From Macrophomina tecta (taxonomy: Eukaryota > Ascomycota > Dothideomycetes > Botryosphaeriales > Botryosphaeriaceae): a stretch of DNA of 64,000 nucleotides. Where the stretch lies: positions 2,976,001 to 3,040,000 of the forward strand of contig JAKSGN010000043.1 of assembly GCA_024180945.1 (NCBI GenBank), in the 5' to 3' direction. The notes below the pieces were generated by a model. The model saw nothing but the letters and a program-made list of their open reading frames with translations. It searched no databases and was not told the origin of the DNA. The translations under genes and the position numbers were made by a program. Shown here piece after piece: positions 42,745-53,133 of this stretch (position 1 is its first letter; every line of letters begins with the position of its first letter).

Positions 42745-44193
42745 CTAGTAGAAATTCCCTTTTACCTTGCTCAGCAAATGCTCTCCATATATCACTTCGC
42801 CGTATCTCTCTTTTCCGTCCGTCTCAGAAACACATTTTGCTAACGGCTTTATCCGGGCATCAAAATCCGGCTCGAAGAAAAATGGTACGCTGACACGGTA
42901 ATTCGCTCCGCGATGTATCACGCGATGGTTCGTCGACTTCCACAGTCCGTTCGTCCACCTTTCCATCATATCCCCAATGTTTACTACAAAGGCGCCTGGG
43001 ATGGGATTTGCAGTTACCCAGGATCCGTCTTTCCGTTGTATTTGCAACGCATCGGGTGTATCGTCGGCCAGTAAGAGCGTCACGCAACCGTAATCTAACA
43101 ATCGATGTCAACGCACGTCTCACCCAGGCCGAGATTCGAGAGCAGCAGTAATTCCATCGACATGTACGACACGGTTCCTGGACATTTGGATGCAGGCGTC
43201 CGGGCGTGAATGCTTGCCCCCCAAATTGAGGGACAACTACACTCGAACGACTGCTTGAACTCCCAACGGCCCATATTGTTCAAGGGTATCCCCCTTTTGC
43301 CTCATACCGTGAATGAGGGACGTACCAGTATGCTCACCGCAGCTAAATCCGTCCTGCTGCCCTTCCCCCTCCGGCAGTCCAGGATATCCGATCAACCGCA
43401 TGACCCAAAAACTCCGCCTCGTCGCGTCCACAAACACGCCCGCATCCTGCCCCAACCCCAGCGCCTCCCCCATCGCCCTGACCACCGCCGTGCCCACACC
43501 CTTCACCTGCTCGATATACGCAGCATACGCCTCCCGCAATTCCGCCGGATGCCTCGGCCACAGATTCGGGCCCCGCAACACCTCGTACGGCGGGCCTTTG
43601 CTCCCCGCTTCCCCTCCCTCCCCACCGCCGACAATCGCCGCCGACCACTCCTCGTACAGGTCGACCGCCTCGTGCCAGTCCCTCCGCCCCTTCGTCACGT
43701 TCTCGCCAATCCGCTGGTACCCCCTCGCGCCGTCGCCTCCCCCCACCTCGGCCTCGCTTCCTCGCTCGCCCTTCTGCCTCTGGACGACGCCGGCATCGCG
43801 CCGTGCTATTGCGGCCTTGTCGCTGTCGGACGACTCGCGGAAGAAGCGGCGCGCGAGGTCGAGGATGCGGGCGAGCGTCGATGCCGGGATGCCGTGGTTG
43901 GTGAGGTAGAAGAAGCCGGTCGTGCGGCAGGCGTGGGAGAGGGCGGCGGCGGTGGAGGCGCGGGCGCTGGCGGTGGATGGGCCGTTGGGTGTGGCGAGGA
44001 AGGGAGAGATGTCGATGATGGGGAGTGTGGGTGCGGCGGAGGTGCTGCTCATGGTTTGGTGAGAGCTAGAGGGGGAGAAAGGGCGGGTGATTGCTGCGGA
44101 GGCCAACGGCAAGGAATGCTGGCGGGGTAGAATGCGTGTGAGGAGATGGCGGGTGTGTGTGTGTGTGTGTGTGGAGATGGTGGGGTTGGACAC
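42745..44193 (-). CDS. 2-oxoglutarate/Fe(II) oxygenase, isopenicillin-N-synthase-like (second copy type)
   Basis: Exons 43326-44193 and 42745-43094, joined across an unusually long 231-nt intron; 405 aa from the upstream ATG or 358 aa from the ATG at 44052 (MSSTSAAPTLPIIDISPFL), the more conventional start. The upstream leader encodes a THTHTHT run (a CA repeat) and an Arg-rich stretch that could be a mitochondrial signal. Motifs: IIDISPFL, TTGFFYLTNHGIPASTL, GYQRIGENVTKGRRDWHEA, SFWVMRLIGYPG, CGEHT-DYGCVTLLLAD (HxD split by the intron), TNHRVIHRGANYRVSVPFFFEP (distal His and the 2OG Arg). All ligands are present, unlike the sister gene at 37-38 kb. Substrate unknown. Confidence 0.9.
44155..44172. 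repeat. GT/CA dinucleotide microsatellite
   Basis: About nine GT units on the plus strand, near the 5' end of the 2OG oxygenase; in the long-start reading it encodes alternating Thr-His. Length variation would change the leader or its frame. Confidence 0.8.
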
Positions 44194-44994
44194 TTGGACC
44201 GAGATAAGATAGCAGGCCGGAGGGACGGGAGCGGGAAGGTTATTCGTTGCACGGGTTGCAGAGCCCGGTTCCCTAGGCTATATAGTTTTTGAAATTGAGT
44301 TGAAGCATGCATCCAGGCGTACATTGAATTTGTACATGATGACCACATTGGCTCCTCAGATATATGTCGCGCATTCCACTGCTACCACCAACATATTTTA
44401 GCACGAATGCGGCCCTTCGATAATCCTTTGCGAGAGTCTATGTGAATTAAGAGCTTAGACCGTAGCATGACGTGGCAAGCATTACTAGCGGGATCAGTTT
44501 CAGCTTTAACATAGTGCATCGAATATAGATATGTTGAGAAGAATTGTTGATCTTTCGTTGATCTCTGGTGAATAAGTAACTATCACCCGCCTTTTCCATC
44601 TTTCGAACTCCGAGCCCACGCTCAGGTCGATAAGCCTAAAGAAGTATTGAAAGACTCCGCCGCTGATGCTAGCAAAAGTACAGCCCCCAAAAGGCCAGAA
44701 ATCCCACGACTTCCAACCTTGTCGTGACTCAAAAGCCCCACCACACCCTTTTTTGAAGTTCCATATCCAAGCAAAGAACCCCCAAAAAGAAAAGTAATCT
44801 AGCTGGGCCAGACATCTACCCTGATAGCATCCTTGTCCACACAGAGAATAGAGGTGCCAAGCTTCAACACCATGTCCCTGCAAGCATTGCGTCACGTACG
44901 TAAAAAGGCTGAACTTTCGTGTGCCAGGGTATCGTGGTCATATTCGCCAAAGCCTCTGAAAAGAGCCAAATGTGGGATCGCTCAATGTAGGTGA
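44194..44994. other. 800-bp interval upstream of the 2OG oxygenase
   Basis: Between two minus-strand genes: promoter of the oxygenase and 3' UTR of the dynamin. A 129-codon minus frame (44506-44895) is Trp/Phe/Gly/Cys-rich with no motif and is not called. Confidence 0.35.
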
Positions 44995-47706
44995 TCAAGC
45001 TTCTGTAACCTCCATCTCGTCTTCCAGGGCGGCATTCTGCACAATTCCAGCTTTTCCGGGGAGGGAACCGTTCGCTGGTGGGGATACTGAGTGAGTTCCG
45101 CGCTGGTATTTCTCGTCAAGGTCCTGCAGGCATTTCAAAGCCTCTACCAACTTGTCTTTCTCGGTCCTCAGAGCGCGGCGGCGCATCTCGCGAGCCGGGT
45201 CTTCTGCGAGGAGGCGAGCGCAGACTTCCTGGCTGTTCTCTCCAGTCACGCCGAGAACAGTAATCAACTCGTCCCTCAGGCCTTCCTTCAGTGTTTCCAT
45301 GAGTTCTGCTTGGATCCCCATGACAACCACATCGACATAGCGCATTGAGGCCACATGGTAGTACCCGCGAATCTTGGACATGGCTTCGACCTCTCTGGAG
45401 TAAGGATCTGGCCCAAGCTGGGATCTGAAGTTAAAGTCGTTGGCTTTTTTTTGCCTTTCAGTGCGAGATGTCTGCTTGCCTGTTGTTGCGTCGAGGTCGT
45501 CAAAGTAGAGGTTCGTTCGCGCTTGAATCCTGGCGTGTTGGAAGATTTCGAGCTCCTTCTTCTCATTCATCTCCAGGGCCGCCGCATTTTCGGTCATCGG
45601 TTTATGTCGTTCCAGCTTCAAGGCGCGGGGCACGACTATGTCTTGCTGTTGCCTGAATGCAACGCTGAGAAAGCTCAGGGAGACCCGGGAAGTCTCTCTG
45701 GAAAGCTCTGTTGTCTTCCAGGCCCTAAGAGTGTCATCGACAGCTTGGTTGAGTGTGTTTCGCAGGGCGACATTCAGTCCGTCCAGGAATACTTTGGTGG
45801 GAACGCCCCAGTTTCTCATGGTCTCCTTCCTAAGGTGGTTCAGAGCCTGTGGGTCTATCTCCCCCGGGATATCGGATGTGGTATGCTCGTTGAGCGTCTT
45901 TTTGATGTCGTCCTCCAAGTCAAACCGTGTAGTGTGCTCAGTACTTTGGGTGCGGCGGGAAGAGGGGGTATCTGAAGGTGCCGCCTTTCGCTTCTTTGCC
46001 GGAGGAGGCTGAACACTTGCGGCCCGCTCCTCGTCAGAATCGTCAAGTGCAATCACCTGTTTCTGGATCATGAAGGAGCCGCCTTGGGTCTGTGGTATGG
46101 CAGGGCTGGCACGGACTTTGCGGATCTCTTCCACATCCCTCGCTGTCTTCACCAGCATAGTGGGCCTTTGGTTGGCGATGCTCTCACGAAATGTGTGACG
46201 CAGGGCTTTCCAGACTCGTCTGAACTGGTTTTCGGGATAGTCACCGGTCATCTGCTTGGCAACCTTCGTCGCGAAATCATTGATGGCGTCGAGGACGATT
46301 CGCTGGGCGTTAGTTGTTGGCGGCTCGGGGAGGTGCACAAGCTCAGCATCAATCCTCGAAAGCTGCTGTTGGACACGATCGTGGATCTTGGGCAAGCTCT
46401 GGAGAATCTGGATGGCGAGCATTTGCGAGAGTTTATCTTGAAGCTTCTCCGTACCGAATCGATCGCTGAATTCCAAGAATCTGTCGCACCAGGGCTTAAT
46501 GCCTCGGAAGTAATTGGCCTCCATCCGACGGGCAGCAGAATGGTCCATGCCGCTGTCGAGCTCAGCCTGAGAGGGATTGCGGACCACGTGGTATCCATGT
46601 CCGAGCTGAAAGGCGTCGCACCTCAAAATGCTCTCCCACCGATCCACTGGATCTCCACGTGGCAGCCGATCCGGTTTGGTCAGAATCCCAAGGCAACGAT
46701 CGATGGCACCATACTTGCGCAGAAGTCCAGCTGCGCTGCTATTCTGGATATCATTCTCCATGCTACACGCTAATAGCACGAGCGCGTTATCCTTCGCCAC
46801 GTAGCGTTTTACGAGCTGCTTCACAAGCTTGATAATGTGCGGATCGCCACCGTTTTCGGTCTGTGAGATAACACCCGGCAGATCGTAAAAGGAAAGGTTG
46901 GGTAGGTCCGGAGCGGAAATATCCAGGCAGACAAGGTTTGGCGAGAATTGGACCTCGAAGGGACCACTGCCAATGGGGATCTCGTCCATGTTCACGAACG
47001 TTGCGGGATCAGCTCCGGGGCTCAGGGTGGCCAACTGGGCCTGATAGATGGCATGCTGCAAATCTTTCTTGTTGGAGACGGTCTTGAACCTGACTGTCTC
47101 TGGCGTCTCGGACTCGTCCCACGGGTAGAAGTGAGGGACTTTCTGGCCCATGGGTAACTCAACACGTTGAGAAACATAGTTGAACTCCCGTCGCAGGGAA
47201 ATCTTGCAGCGCCAACGAGCATTAGGTTCCTTGTTCTCGGTCAAGGTAATCTGCATCGGGCACCGGGTGCAAGTACCACTGCTGCGAGGCACCTGGATGC
47301 CAGAGATAGCGTTAATCACCGAGCTTTTACCCGTTGACTGGTCGCCGACGACCACGACCTTTGGCGTATCTCCGGCGACTTTGGTGATGCCGAGCTGCTC
47401 AATCTTGTTGATGGCCTGGACGAGCTCCTTCACGCCACGGCCGAGGATCTCGATTGCGCGGTTATCGGGAATTGCAGTTGCTTTCAAGGTCAGCGCAAAT
47501 GTGCCGTCTTGGCTGGCCAGGTGGAACTTACTTGATCGGCTTGTCGGGTCCGCCTGGGACAGCTGCGAGGGCGGAGGTTCCATCTTGATAACTCTCGACT
47601 CAGTCTCCACCACTGATTCGTCTCTCTCGACGGCCTGGGCGCTGGATGGCAAGTGAACAAGGCTGGCTGCCATGGAAGGCTGCCGTGATGCACGGGTAGC
47701 GACCAT
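44995..47706 (-). CDS. Dynamin-superfamily GTPase (Mx-like, no PH domain)
   Basis: Single exon. The ATG at 47706 (MVATRASRQPSM) gives 903 aa; the frame stays open to 47961 but that stretch is upstream-like. After a ~100-residue variable leader the GTPase domain shows VVVVGDQSTGKSSVINAISG (P-loop, about 120), TRCPMQITL (switch Thr), DLPGVI (about 274) and TKPDRL (about 342). The stalk follows, with a Ser/Lys-rich insert (KKRKAAPSDTPSSRR), and a GED-like end (YYHVASMRYVDVVVMGIQAELME ... KDKLVEALKCLQDLDEKY). Such proteins remodel membranes or act like Mx proteins; a location cannot be inferred. Several related dynamins of unknown role occur per filamentous fungus. Confidence 0.9.
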   Translation of the reverse strand: MVATRASRQPSMAASLVHLPSSAQAVERDESVVETESRVIKMEPPPSQLSQADPTSRSSKFHLASQDGTFALTLKATAIPDNRAIEILGRGVKELVQAINKIEQLGITKVAGDTPKVVVVGDQSTGKSSVINAISGIQVPRSSGTCTRCPMQITLTENKEPNARWRCKISLRREFNYVSQRVELPMGQKVPHFYPWDESETPETVRFKTVSNKKDLQHAIYQAQLATLSPGADPATFVNMDEIPIGSGPFEVQFSPNLVCLDISAPDLPNLSFYDLPGVISQTENGGDPHIIKLVKQLVKRYVAKDNALVLLACSMENDIQNSSAAGLLRKYGAIDRCLGILTKPDRLPRGDPVDRWESILRCDAFQLGHGYHVVRNPSQAELDSGMDHSAARRMEANYFRGIKPWCDRFLEFSDRFGTEKLQDKLSQMLAIQILQSLPKIHDRVQQQLSRIDAELVHLPEPPTTNAQRIVLDAINDFATKVAKQMTGDYPENQFRRVWKALRHTFRESIANQRPTMLVKTARDVEEIRKVRASPAIPQTQGGSFMIQKQVIALDDSDEERAASVQPPPAKKRKAAPSDTPSSRRTQSTEHTTRFDLEDDIKKTLNEHTTSDIPGEIDPQALNHLRKETMRNWGVPTKVFLDGLNVALRNTLNQAVDDTLRAWKTTELSRETSRVSLSFLSVAFRQQQDIVVPRALKLERHKPMTENAAALEMNEKKELEIFQHARIQARTNLYFDDLDATTGKQTSRTERQKKANDFNFRSQLGPDPYSREVEAMSKIRGYYHVASMRYVDVVVMGIQAELMETLKEGLRDELITVLGVTGENSQEVCARLLAEDPAREMRRRALRTEKDKLVEALKCLQDLDEKYQRGTHSVSPPANGSLPGKAGIVQNAALEDEMEVTEA

Positions 47707-49012
47707 GTGGGCCAGAAAGAATGGGCGTCCTTGAGATGCTAAGACGAGGTGAGTTATTTTCGTTGAAGGGGCGAAAAGGCGCGAGGAAAGGCGAGGATGT
47801 GTGAAATAGCACGAACGAGGGAGGCAGTCCAGGGAGAGGAGGGAAGAAGGTGAGAATTTGCTCGCAGTGATATGGAAGTAAGGTGAAGCGCCTACCTGGA
47901 GAGACCAATTCCACAAGCGATGCTGGCTGTGCAAGTGGAGTGAGGCAGAGCGCCGGCTCAATTGGGTGCGTACTGGCAGCGCAATGGAGTGTCTTCAATG
48001 GTGTGCGGAGGGCCAAGGCATGCAGAGGACGTGGCGGCAACAAGAGTATTGCAGAAAAACGAAGAGAGCAGAAGGGCTGGTGGAGAGGACAGGCAGGTTT
48101 TATGCAGGGTCTGGCGCAGCGTGAAAGGCACGCGTTGTGTTGAGGCAACGGGGCTGGCGAGGTGAAGCCGGAAGTGCGTAGAAACACACACGGCACAATG
48201 CCACCGCAGGCGCGGATGTAGGCGCAGACAGCCTGGAAGATGCAGGGAGACTCCAGGCAGTGAGGCTGCTATTGCCGCAAGAAAGCCCGCGGAGTTTGAG
48301 GTGCAGGGCATGCGCTCTTCGGGGCAATTCCATCGAGCAGCTCCAACGGGCATTGGGCGTGGCCACGGAGCTGCGTAGAGTCGCAACGCGCTCTGTCCGT
48401 CGGCGCTCGGCGAAAACGCGTGTCGCAGCGCCCAGGGATCCGCGGACGCGTTTGCCGATCAGCTGCTCGACGCGCGCCGTTCTGCCTATGTTAAGAGGCC
48501 GGGAGTCTTGCGGGGCGCCTACAACCATCCGTACCTTTTTGCGGAGAAGCCCTGCGTCCCAGGACGGCTGCATGTCCTGGCCGCGTCACATCCACGATTC
48601 GCCGCTTCGCGGGCAGCGCCGCCACGCCCCCCGCGTCCGCCCTTTGTGTGAAGTGGATGCATTTGTGAACGCAGGCTGCTGTCCCAGCAATGCACGCAGT
48701 GTCGGGCAGACGAGCTGCGCCGGCCTGCAGCTGGATGCCTGCCGCTCACATTTCAATCGTCAAGGCCGCATGCCGGATACGGGCACGGCCCCGCGCTGTG
48801 CTGCAGCGAGGCCGGGGCGCGGGCGGTGAGCGGCCTGTTCCTGGGCTGCGCGTACCACTCCTTGCGCCGATGCCACGCTGCCCGGAACTCCCCTCCACCA
48901 TAAAGCTGTCCCCAATTGCCCCCGCCACGCCGCTCTCGCTCCCGGCCCTCCCTGCGACAGTCTTCGAGAGAAGCCCCCGCTCCTTCGCCCGGCGTACCGT
49001 CGCTCGCTCGCC
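47707..49012. promoter_or_regulatory. Divergent intergenic region, dynamin / GMPPA
   Basis: 1.3 kb between divergent starts, strongly GC-rich from about 48,200 to 49,000, with overlapping open frames on both strands that lack motifs. It should hold both promoters and 5' UTRs. Confidence 0.4.
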
Positions 49013-50499
49013 ATGAGTCTCCAGGTCCCCTTCCGCGCCAAGGCGCCCGGCCATGCGCCTTCCACCAAGGCCGTCATTCTGGTGCGCTTCTCTGCCCCCG
49101 GCCCGGCGCCATTGTAGCTGACAAGCCATAGGTCGGCGGCCCGTCCAGAGGCACTCGTTTCCGCCCGCTCTCTCTCGACGTTCCCAAGGTACTCCCCAAC
49201 CGGCTGCGCCTGTGTCCAGAAACCGTCAAGCTGACTAGCGCAGCCGCTCTTCGACGTTGCCGGCCACCCCATCATAGACCACTGCTTCCGCGCGATCACA
49301 AAGGTGCCCGAAATCAAGGAGGTCTTCATTGTCGGCTACTATGACGAGTCTGTCTTCCGCGACTTCATCAAGGACGCCGCCAACAACTTCCCCCACATCA
49401 AGCTGCAATACCTGCGCGAGTACCAGGCCCTGGGCACCGCAGGCGGCCTGTACCACTTTCGAGATGCTATCCTGAAGGGCCACCCGGAGCGCTTCTTTGT
49501 CATCAATGCCGATGTCTGCTGCTCCTTCCCGTTGAACGAGATGTTGAAGCTATTTGAGGAGAAGGATGCCGAGGCCGTCATCCTGGGCACCAGGGTCGGC
49601 AACGACGCCGCCACCAACTTCGGTTGCATTGTGTCCGACGCCCACACCAAGCGCGTGCTGCACTACGTCGAGAAGCCCGAATCTCACATTTCTAACCTGA
49701 TCAACTGCGGCATCTACCTCTTCTCCACCGAAGCCATTTTCCCTTCGATCCGCTCCGCCATCAAGCGCCGCACCGAACGCCCCCGCCTCCTCTCCTACCC
49801 TTCTTCCGAGAACCTGGATTCCTCCTTCATGCAGGCGGATGACGAAGACGAGGGTGAGACCCAGGTCATCCGGCTAGAACAGGACATCTTGTCGGATCTG
49901 GCAGACACCCGGTCATTCTTCGTCCTCGAGACCAAGGACTTCTGGCGCCAGATCAAGACTGCCGGCTCGGCCGTCCCCGCCAATGCTCTCTACCTTCAGA
50001 AGGCATGGCAGTCCGGCTCTGAAGAGCTTGCCCAGCCGTCGGCCAACATCATTCCTCCCGTGTACATCCATCCTTCAGCCCAGATTGACCCCACGGCCAA
50101 GTTAGGCCCCAACGTCTCCATTGGCGCTCGTGCTCACATCGGCGCCGGTGTGCGTATCAAGGAGTCGATCGTGCTCGAGGATGTTTCCATTAAGCATGAT
50201 GCATGCGTGCTTTACACGATCGTGGGATGGAGCAGCAAGATCGGCGCATGGGCTCGTGTCGAAGGCACTCCCCTGCCGCACACTACCCACAACACCAGCA
50301 TCGTCAAGAACGGCGTCAAAGTTCAGAGCATCACGATTCTCAGCAAGGAGTGCGCCGTGGGTGATGAAGTGAGGGTTCAGAACTGTGTCTGCTTGCCCAA
50401 CAAGGAGCTCAAGAAGGTGTGTCCACCTGGTCATCACGATCGCTGCTCTATGACGCTGACTTTTTGTTTTAGGACGTTGCGAACGAAGTCATCATGTGA
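49013..50499 (+). CDS. GDP-mannose pyrophosphorylase A-type protein (GMPPA, nucleotidyltransferase + left-handed beta-helix)
   Basis: Four exons: 49013-49081, 49132-49188, 49244-50416 and a 27-nt last exon 50473-50499; 441 aa. The N-terminus reads [33 protein letters not shown], the nucleotidyltransferase signature in the GMPPA variant ([12 protein letters not shown] in place of the catalytic GGxGTRLRPLT). Then EYQALGTAGGLYHFRD, FFVINADVCCSFPL, HYVEKPESHISNLINCGIYLF and the hexapeptide beta-helix (YIHPSAQIDPTAKLGPNVS, IGARAHIGAGVRIKESIV). In animals GMPPA is a regulatory partner of the catalytic GMPPB; here it would tune GDP-mannose supply for cell wall and glycosylation. An acidic insert (QADDEDEGETQ) interrupts the middle. 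The last exon supplies DVANEVIM, like the C-terminus of GMPPA proteins. Confidence 0.92.
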
Positions 50500-51088
50500 A
50501 GCGTTTTTCAGGAACAGGATACCAAGCTGCGGCATGGACGGAAGAAAACCCAGGGCACATTTACGAAGTCTAGGAGTATGCATTGGCCACGGCCCTGCAT
50601 CTTTCATGAAAATGTAATAATTCAAGAGTTCAGCTCGACGTGTGACGCTCTTTGTAGCCGGTGCCATTGAGGACTCCTGCTATACTATATTTTTACACGG
50701 AAAGGAGCAGCGCAATTCCAGAGCCCGGAGGAGTGACGTCTTCGTACAAGATGCCAAATCGAGCAAGCTCCGCGGAGGGCTTTATCGATAAGCGGGCCAG
50801 CGACATGTCATGACCCCATCAAGTCAAGCGCCACCATTTCCCCACCCCACCTCTGACCTTGTAGGTATCATCCGTCAATGCCGCGATAACTAATGGGTCC
50901 GCCGGCGGGGCAGTCCAACGGGACTGCCCCTCGGCCTGCTGATAAAAGCTGCGATAAAGAGCTGCCATCGAAACTCTGCGTGCAAGCGTCAATATCTCCG
51001 CTTTTCCTCTACTCTCTTCCTGTCGCGTTCATCCACACACTCCTCTTCCCCATACTTCAGATTGCTCCGCTCCAATCATCCATCCATC
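50500..51088. promoter_or_regulatory. Spacer and promoter upstream of the amidase
   Basis: 590 bp between tandem plus-strand genes. Two GATAA sequences (about 50886-50890 and 50951-50955, plus others as TTATC/GCGATAA) lie upstream; amidases of this type are often under GATA-factor nitrogen control, so these are candidate AreA sites, by inference only. Confidence 0.4.
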
Positions 51089-53133
51089 ATGGGCGCGAAG
51101 AGCTGGCAAGAAATTGCGGCCGCCAAACGTGTCGCGATTCTGGACTCGATCCCGAGAGAGTACATCATCCCGGACCTCCCAACTCCAGAGCAGCAGCGCG
51201 ATGTCACGGGCACCTTTGTGCACAAGTATCTTAACGCTAGGGAGATCGAGATCACAGAGACAGATGCTGTGGGTATCGTCGCCAAGACGGCGACGGGGGA
51301 ATGGACGGCGGTCGAAGTTACTAAGGCCTTTATTCACCGTGCATCAATTGCGCACCAATTGGTCTGTCTGCCAGTCTTGATTTTACTGGATTTATGAGCG
51401 ATCGCGCTTCTTGCTCTGCCTCCGTCTCTTCTGCATTTAGTAAATATCTCGCAGTGTTCGAAAAACTAACACAACGCCCCAGACAAACTGCCTCCACGAA
51501 ACCGCCTTCCCCGCCGCCCTTGAGGCCGCTGCAGCACTGGACCTGCACTTCTCGCAAACCAAGAAGCCTCTCGGCCCGCTCCACGGCCTGCCCGTCTCGC
51601 TCAAGGACCAATTCCACGTCAAGGGGCTCGAGACGTCCATGGGCTACGTCGGCTGGCTGGGCACCTTCGAGGGCCGCGCGCCGCCGCACCCGGACTACCC
51701 GGCCAACACGATCGAGTCCGTCATGGTGGGCGAGCTGCGCCGGCTGGGCGCCGTCATCTACGTCAAGACGGCCGTGCCGCACACGCTCATGTGCGGGGAA
51801 ACGGTCAACAACATCATCGGCTACACCCTCTCCCCGACCAACCGTCTCCTCTCGTCCGGCGGCTCGTCCGGTGGCGAGGGCGCCCTGATCGCCCTGAAGG
51901 GCTCGCCGTGCGGGTTCGGCACCGATATTGGTGGCTCGATTCGCATCCCCGCCGCTTTCAATGGAATTTATGGGATCAGGCCGAGTGCGGGCCGGCTGCC
52001 GTACGAGGGCATGGCGAACAGCATGGATGGCCAGAATAGCGTGCTGAGCGTTGTGGGTCCGCTGGCCGGTAGCGTGGCGGGGTTGCGGATGCTGGTGAAG
52101 GCAATCTTGAGTACAAGTCCGTGGGATGAGGACCCGACGGTCGTCGAGATTCCGTGGCGGGAGGAGAAAGAAAAGGCGGTTGCTGGTAAGGAGAAGCTCG
52201 TCTTCGGCGTCATCAGGGACGACGGTGTGGTTGGTGTTACGCCCCCAATCAAGAGAGCCATCAATATTGCCGTAGAGAAGCTGAAAGCCGCTGGCCATGA
52301 AGTAAGTAAGAAACGTCACAAAACTCCGCTCATTCTTTGCCCTTAAACAGCCCTCTTCACGCTTCCTCCCCCATTCCGGCTCGATAATCAAGAAAGAGGG
52401 TAACCGCAGCACAATGGGTGATCAAACAAAAATGACCGTCAGCCTTGCAACTTTGAGAAGCATCGCAACAACTGTTCATTATTATGTTCTCCCCATGGCG
52501 TATTTAGTCTAAGGGCGATCCCTCCTGCCCTCCACGGCGCCACTGACACCGCCCTCCACCACCCCGCAGGTAATCGAGTGGCAACCCCCCTCGCACGCCG
52601 ACATTCTCGACTGCTGCGCCGCGACCTGGCTCTACGACGGCGGCCGCGACACCATCGCCGCCTTCGCCCTCTCCGGCGAGCCCCAGGCGCCCCACGTGAC
52701 CCTTCCCTTTCCGGACCCCCTTCCCCAAGAGTTCACCGCCACCGCCATCGCCGCCAATAACGTCCGCAAGCGCCGCCTGCAGAAGGCCTATCTCGACTAC
52801 TGGAACTCGACGCGCGCCGACTTCGTGCTGGCGCCCGTCGCCCCCTTTCCCGCCGCGAGGCCGACGCTGTATAGGTACTATGGGTACAGTATGTGGGTCA
52901 ATTTGCTCGACTACACCAGCGTCGTCGTGCCTGTGACGAGGGTTGATAAGAGCGTCGATGGCGTGGATGCGGGGTATGAGCCGAGGGGCGAGTTGGATGC
53001 TGAGACGCAGAAGAGTTATGATCCGGATGTCTACGATGGCGCGCCGGTGGCGCTGCAGCTAGTGGGCAGGAGGTTGGAAGAGGAGAAGATGTTGAGGGTG
53101 GCGGAGGTGGTGGATGCGGTGTTGAGGAAGTGA
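51089..53133 (+). CDS. Amidase (acetamidase/AmdS type, amidase-signature family)
   Basis: Exons 51089-51361, 51483-52301 and 52570-53133, 551 aa; introns of 121 and 268 nt are long for this window. Join 1 restores AHQL-TNCLHE, as in AmdS; join 2 gives AAGHE-VIEWQPPSH. The Ser-cisSer-Lys triad is visible: Lys in PVSLKDQFHVKG (about 130), the cis-Ser in SSGGSSGGEGALIALKG (about 217) and the nucleophile in GTDIGGSIRIPAAF (about 240). It hydrolyses amides to acids plus ammonia and often serves nitrogen scavenging. The long second intron contains stops and no coding look. The ATG at 51089 is preferred over one nine codons upstream because MGAKSWQEIA fits the family start. Confidence 0.93.

Noticed and set aside
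44506..44895. 129-codon minus-strand frame, Trp/Phe/Cys-rich
   Set aside because: No motif, unlikely amino-acid composition, no splice partner.
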